Positions 6,497-7,371 of a stretch of DNA of 7,371 nt are shown here, piece by piece. Below the pieces are notes generated by a model, which made no database searches, was not told the DNA's origin, and saw only the letters and a list, made by a program, of their open reading frames with translations. Each line of letters starts with the position of its first letter. Within the stretch, counting starts at the first letter, position 1. The DNA is from Syntrophaceae bacterium (GTDB lineage: Bacteria; Desulfobacterota; DTXE01), in assembly GCA_012962595.1 (NCBI GenBank), contig DTXE01000448.1:1-7371 (forward strand), in the 5' to 3' direction. The position numbers were made by a program, and so were the translations under genes.

Positions 6497-6601
6497 GGAA
6501 AACTCCTCACCCTTGATACTCTCTAAGAATTCAAAGACTAAGTTATCAACAAAATCAGGACCCTGAAGCCCAATAATGATGAGATTAGGGACCCCTTTTT
6601 A
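6497..6601 (-). pseudogene. possible PAC2-family gene fragment, degraded
   Basis: On the minus strand the frame beginning after a TAA (6601-6599) reads GVPNLIIIGLQGPDFVDN and then LVFEFLESIKGEEFSTV. It resembles the N-terminal part of PAC2-family (proteasome-assembly-chaperone-like) proteins, usually with NLIxGLPGPGFVGNLV and a following helix ending in AEKFAEV. Two glycines of that loop would be Asp here, each a single G-to-A change. There is no start codon (an in-frame stop lies directly upstream), and beyond about 6497 the sequence becomes antisense to the HEPN remnant, so only about 34 codons survive. The resemblance comes from recall of the family. It is short and could be chance, but the plus-strand reading of the same bases is low-complexity Ser/Lys, which favours the minus strand as the former coding strand. 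Confidence 0.38.
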
Positions 6602-6735
6602 GGAGTGCGTTAAGGCAAGATCATTCATGATTGCTTAGTACTATCGACACCCCGTTAAATTTCTGACCAACTAAGCTTGAGCATTTAAACTCTAGTTGCC
6701 ACACCGCTATATTGTAGTGTCTTTTAATACCTCAC
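6602..6735. other. intergenic stretch with no recognisable gene
   Basis: This lies between the degraded fragments and the thi4 stop. It contains an imperfect inverted repeat at 6615-6634 (GCAA, TCAT, two-base centre, ATGA, TTGC, with a two-base bulge) and a weak ACAC/GTGT pair before a short T-run near 6722. Neither makes a convincing terminator. It may be further decayed coding sequence. Confidence 0.4.
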
Positions 6736-7371
6736 TCAAAATCTGGCATTGATAATCTTAGCTACCTTTTCACCTGAAAGGAGCATACCTCCAAAGATAG
6801 GTCCCATTCTATAGGATCCAAATGTGGCATTGGCCGCCATTCCTGCCACATAGACACCAGGAAAGGCCTCTTTGGTGTTTTCCAAGGTAGAACTTTCTGC
6901 TACCTCTGCCCACATGGATCTTTCACCTATAACTTTACCAGTTTCGGTAAGAAGTACAGGGCCCATTTTACGCTGAATAATATGTATCACCTCCGCAGCA
7001 TGCCCTGTGGCATCTATCACATACTTGGAATAGATGGTTAAGGGATCTATATGAAGGCCCGCTTCTCCAACCGCTGTCCAATTGATGACCAGGCCGGTTA
7101 CCTCTCTCTCACGAACCATAACGTCTTCAACCTGGATTAGATTAAATATCTTTACCCCTGCCTTGCATGCCTTGGAGCATATGGTGGAGATAGCCTCTAT
7201 AGAATCAGCGGTATAATAATCCTCACCATAGGTTTGGGTAGAGACATCAAATTCATCCAAAATCCTTTTCCCCTCCCTTTGAACCACCATCTCATTGAAC
7301 ATCATGCCACCACCCCACATGCCTCCTCCAATGCTGGGCCTTTTTTCAAATAAGGCAACCTTTCTACCGGC
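6736..7371 (-). CDS. thi4: Thi4-type (sulfide-dependent) ADP-thiazole synthase, N-terminus outside window
   Basis: The minus-strand frame is open to the window edge: 211 residues are visible and about 50 N-terminal residues, with the first dinucleotide-binding GxGxxG, are missing. The visible part starts with [26 protein letters not shown], the glycine-rich Thi4 signature. It continues with [24 protein letters not shown] (about 118-128) and [11 protein letters not shown], and ends with the [12 protein letters not shown] block (189-200). Thi4 builds the adenylated thiazole moiety of thiamine from NAD and glycine. Yeast and plant enzymes sacrifice an active-site Cys as sulfur donor. The equivalent position here appears to be His130 (EVIHII), as in archaeal enzymes that use free sulfide, which fits an anaerobic, sulfide-rich habitat. 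Ribose-1,5-bisphosphate isomerases are related, but the motifs fit Thi4 better. Any TPP riboswitch would be upstream, outside the window. Confidence 0.9.
   Translation of the reverse strand, partial: AGRKVALFEKRPSIGGGMWGGGMMFNEMVVQREGKRILDEFDVSTQTYGEDYYTADSIEAISTICSKACKAGVKIFNLIQVEDVMVREREVTGLVINWTAVGEAGLHIDPLTIYSKYVIDATGHAAEVIHIIQRKMGPVLLTETGKVIGERSMWAEVAESSTLENTKEAFPGVYVAGMAANATFGSYRMGPIFGGMLLSGEKVAKIINARF

Noticed and set aside
6354..6566. A 70-residue plus-strand gene taken as an independent small protein
   Set aside because: The same frame extends upstream to about 6303 with clear HEPN similarity, and the last 21 codons are antisense to a PAC2-like reading. It is better explained as part of a decayed HEPN gene.
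6586..6600. AGGGACCCCTTTTT as an intrinsic terminator
   Set aside because: The stem would be only four base pairs with a two-base loop, so it cannot fold as a terminator hairpin.
1..7371. CRISPR arrays, tRNA/rRNA genes, IS terminal repeats
   Set aside because: No regularly spaced repeats, cloverleaf sequence, rRNA segments or transposase reading frames were seen on either strand.

Overview
The window looks like a chromosomal stretch from a Gram-negative, probably anaerobic bacterium of moderate to low GC. Gram-negative: it has a stand-alone heptose-1-phosphate adenylyltransferase (LPS core) and an MltD-like lipoprotein murein transglycosylase. Anaerobic: the Thi4-type thiazole synthase has His rather than Cys at the likely sulfur-donor site, which fits sulfide-dependent enzymes. 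A Desulfobacterota-like (former Deltaproteobacteria) thermophile or sulfate reducer is my guess. No rRNA or other taxonomic marker is present to confirm it.

Layout. Positions 1-399 (+) hold the end of a secreted 3D-domain protein (murein-hydrolase-like fold). Positions 479-1039 (+) encode a HAD-type 5'(3')-deoxyribonucleotidase-like protein. It converges, 15 bases away, on a four-gene minus-strand cluster read from 5000 down to 1055: icd (isocitrate dehydrogenase), comF-like phosphoribosyltransferase, rfaE2/hldE C-domain and mltD-like transglycosylase. icd and comF overlap by 10 bases and comF-rfaE2 are 7 bases apart, so the first three are almost certainly cotranscribed. mltD follows a 94-base gap with its own candidate promoter. 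From the 86-base divergent intergenic region, a free-standing PolA-type 5'-3' exonuclease (5087-5974) is read on the plus strand, with no polymerase domain after it.

Positions 5985-6601 are a small graveyard. A nucleotidyltransferase (MNT) antitoxin remnant starts 10 bases after the exonuclease stop. A HEPN (UPF0332-like) toxin remnant overlaps its end. Both carry frameshifts and internal deletions that remove the signature motifs. Abutting them on the opposite strand is a short stretch that reads like the N-terminal part of a PAC2-family protein, also degraded. Positions 6602-6735 hold nothing I can name. The window ends with the C-terminal four-fifths of a Thi4-type thiazole synthase on the minus strand (6736-7371).

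Functionally this is mostly housekeeping: cell wall turnover, LPS heptose activation, TCA cycle, nucleotide pool, DNA repair and thiamine synthesis. I see no intact new system. The parts that repay a second look are the decayed MNT-HEPN module, the possible PAC2 scrap, the split PolA exonuclease, and divergent promoters that both predict essentially leaderless mRNAs.
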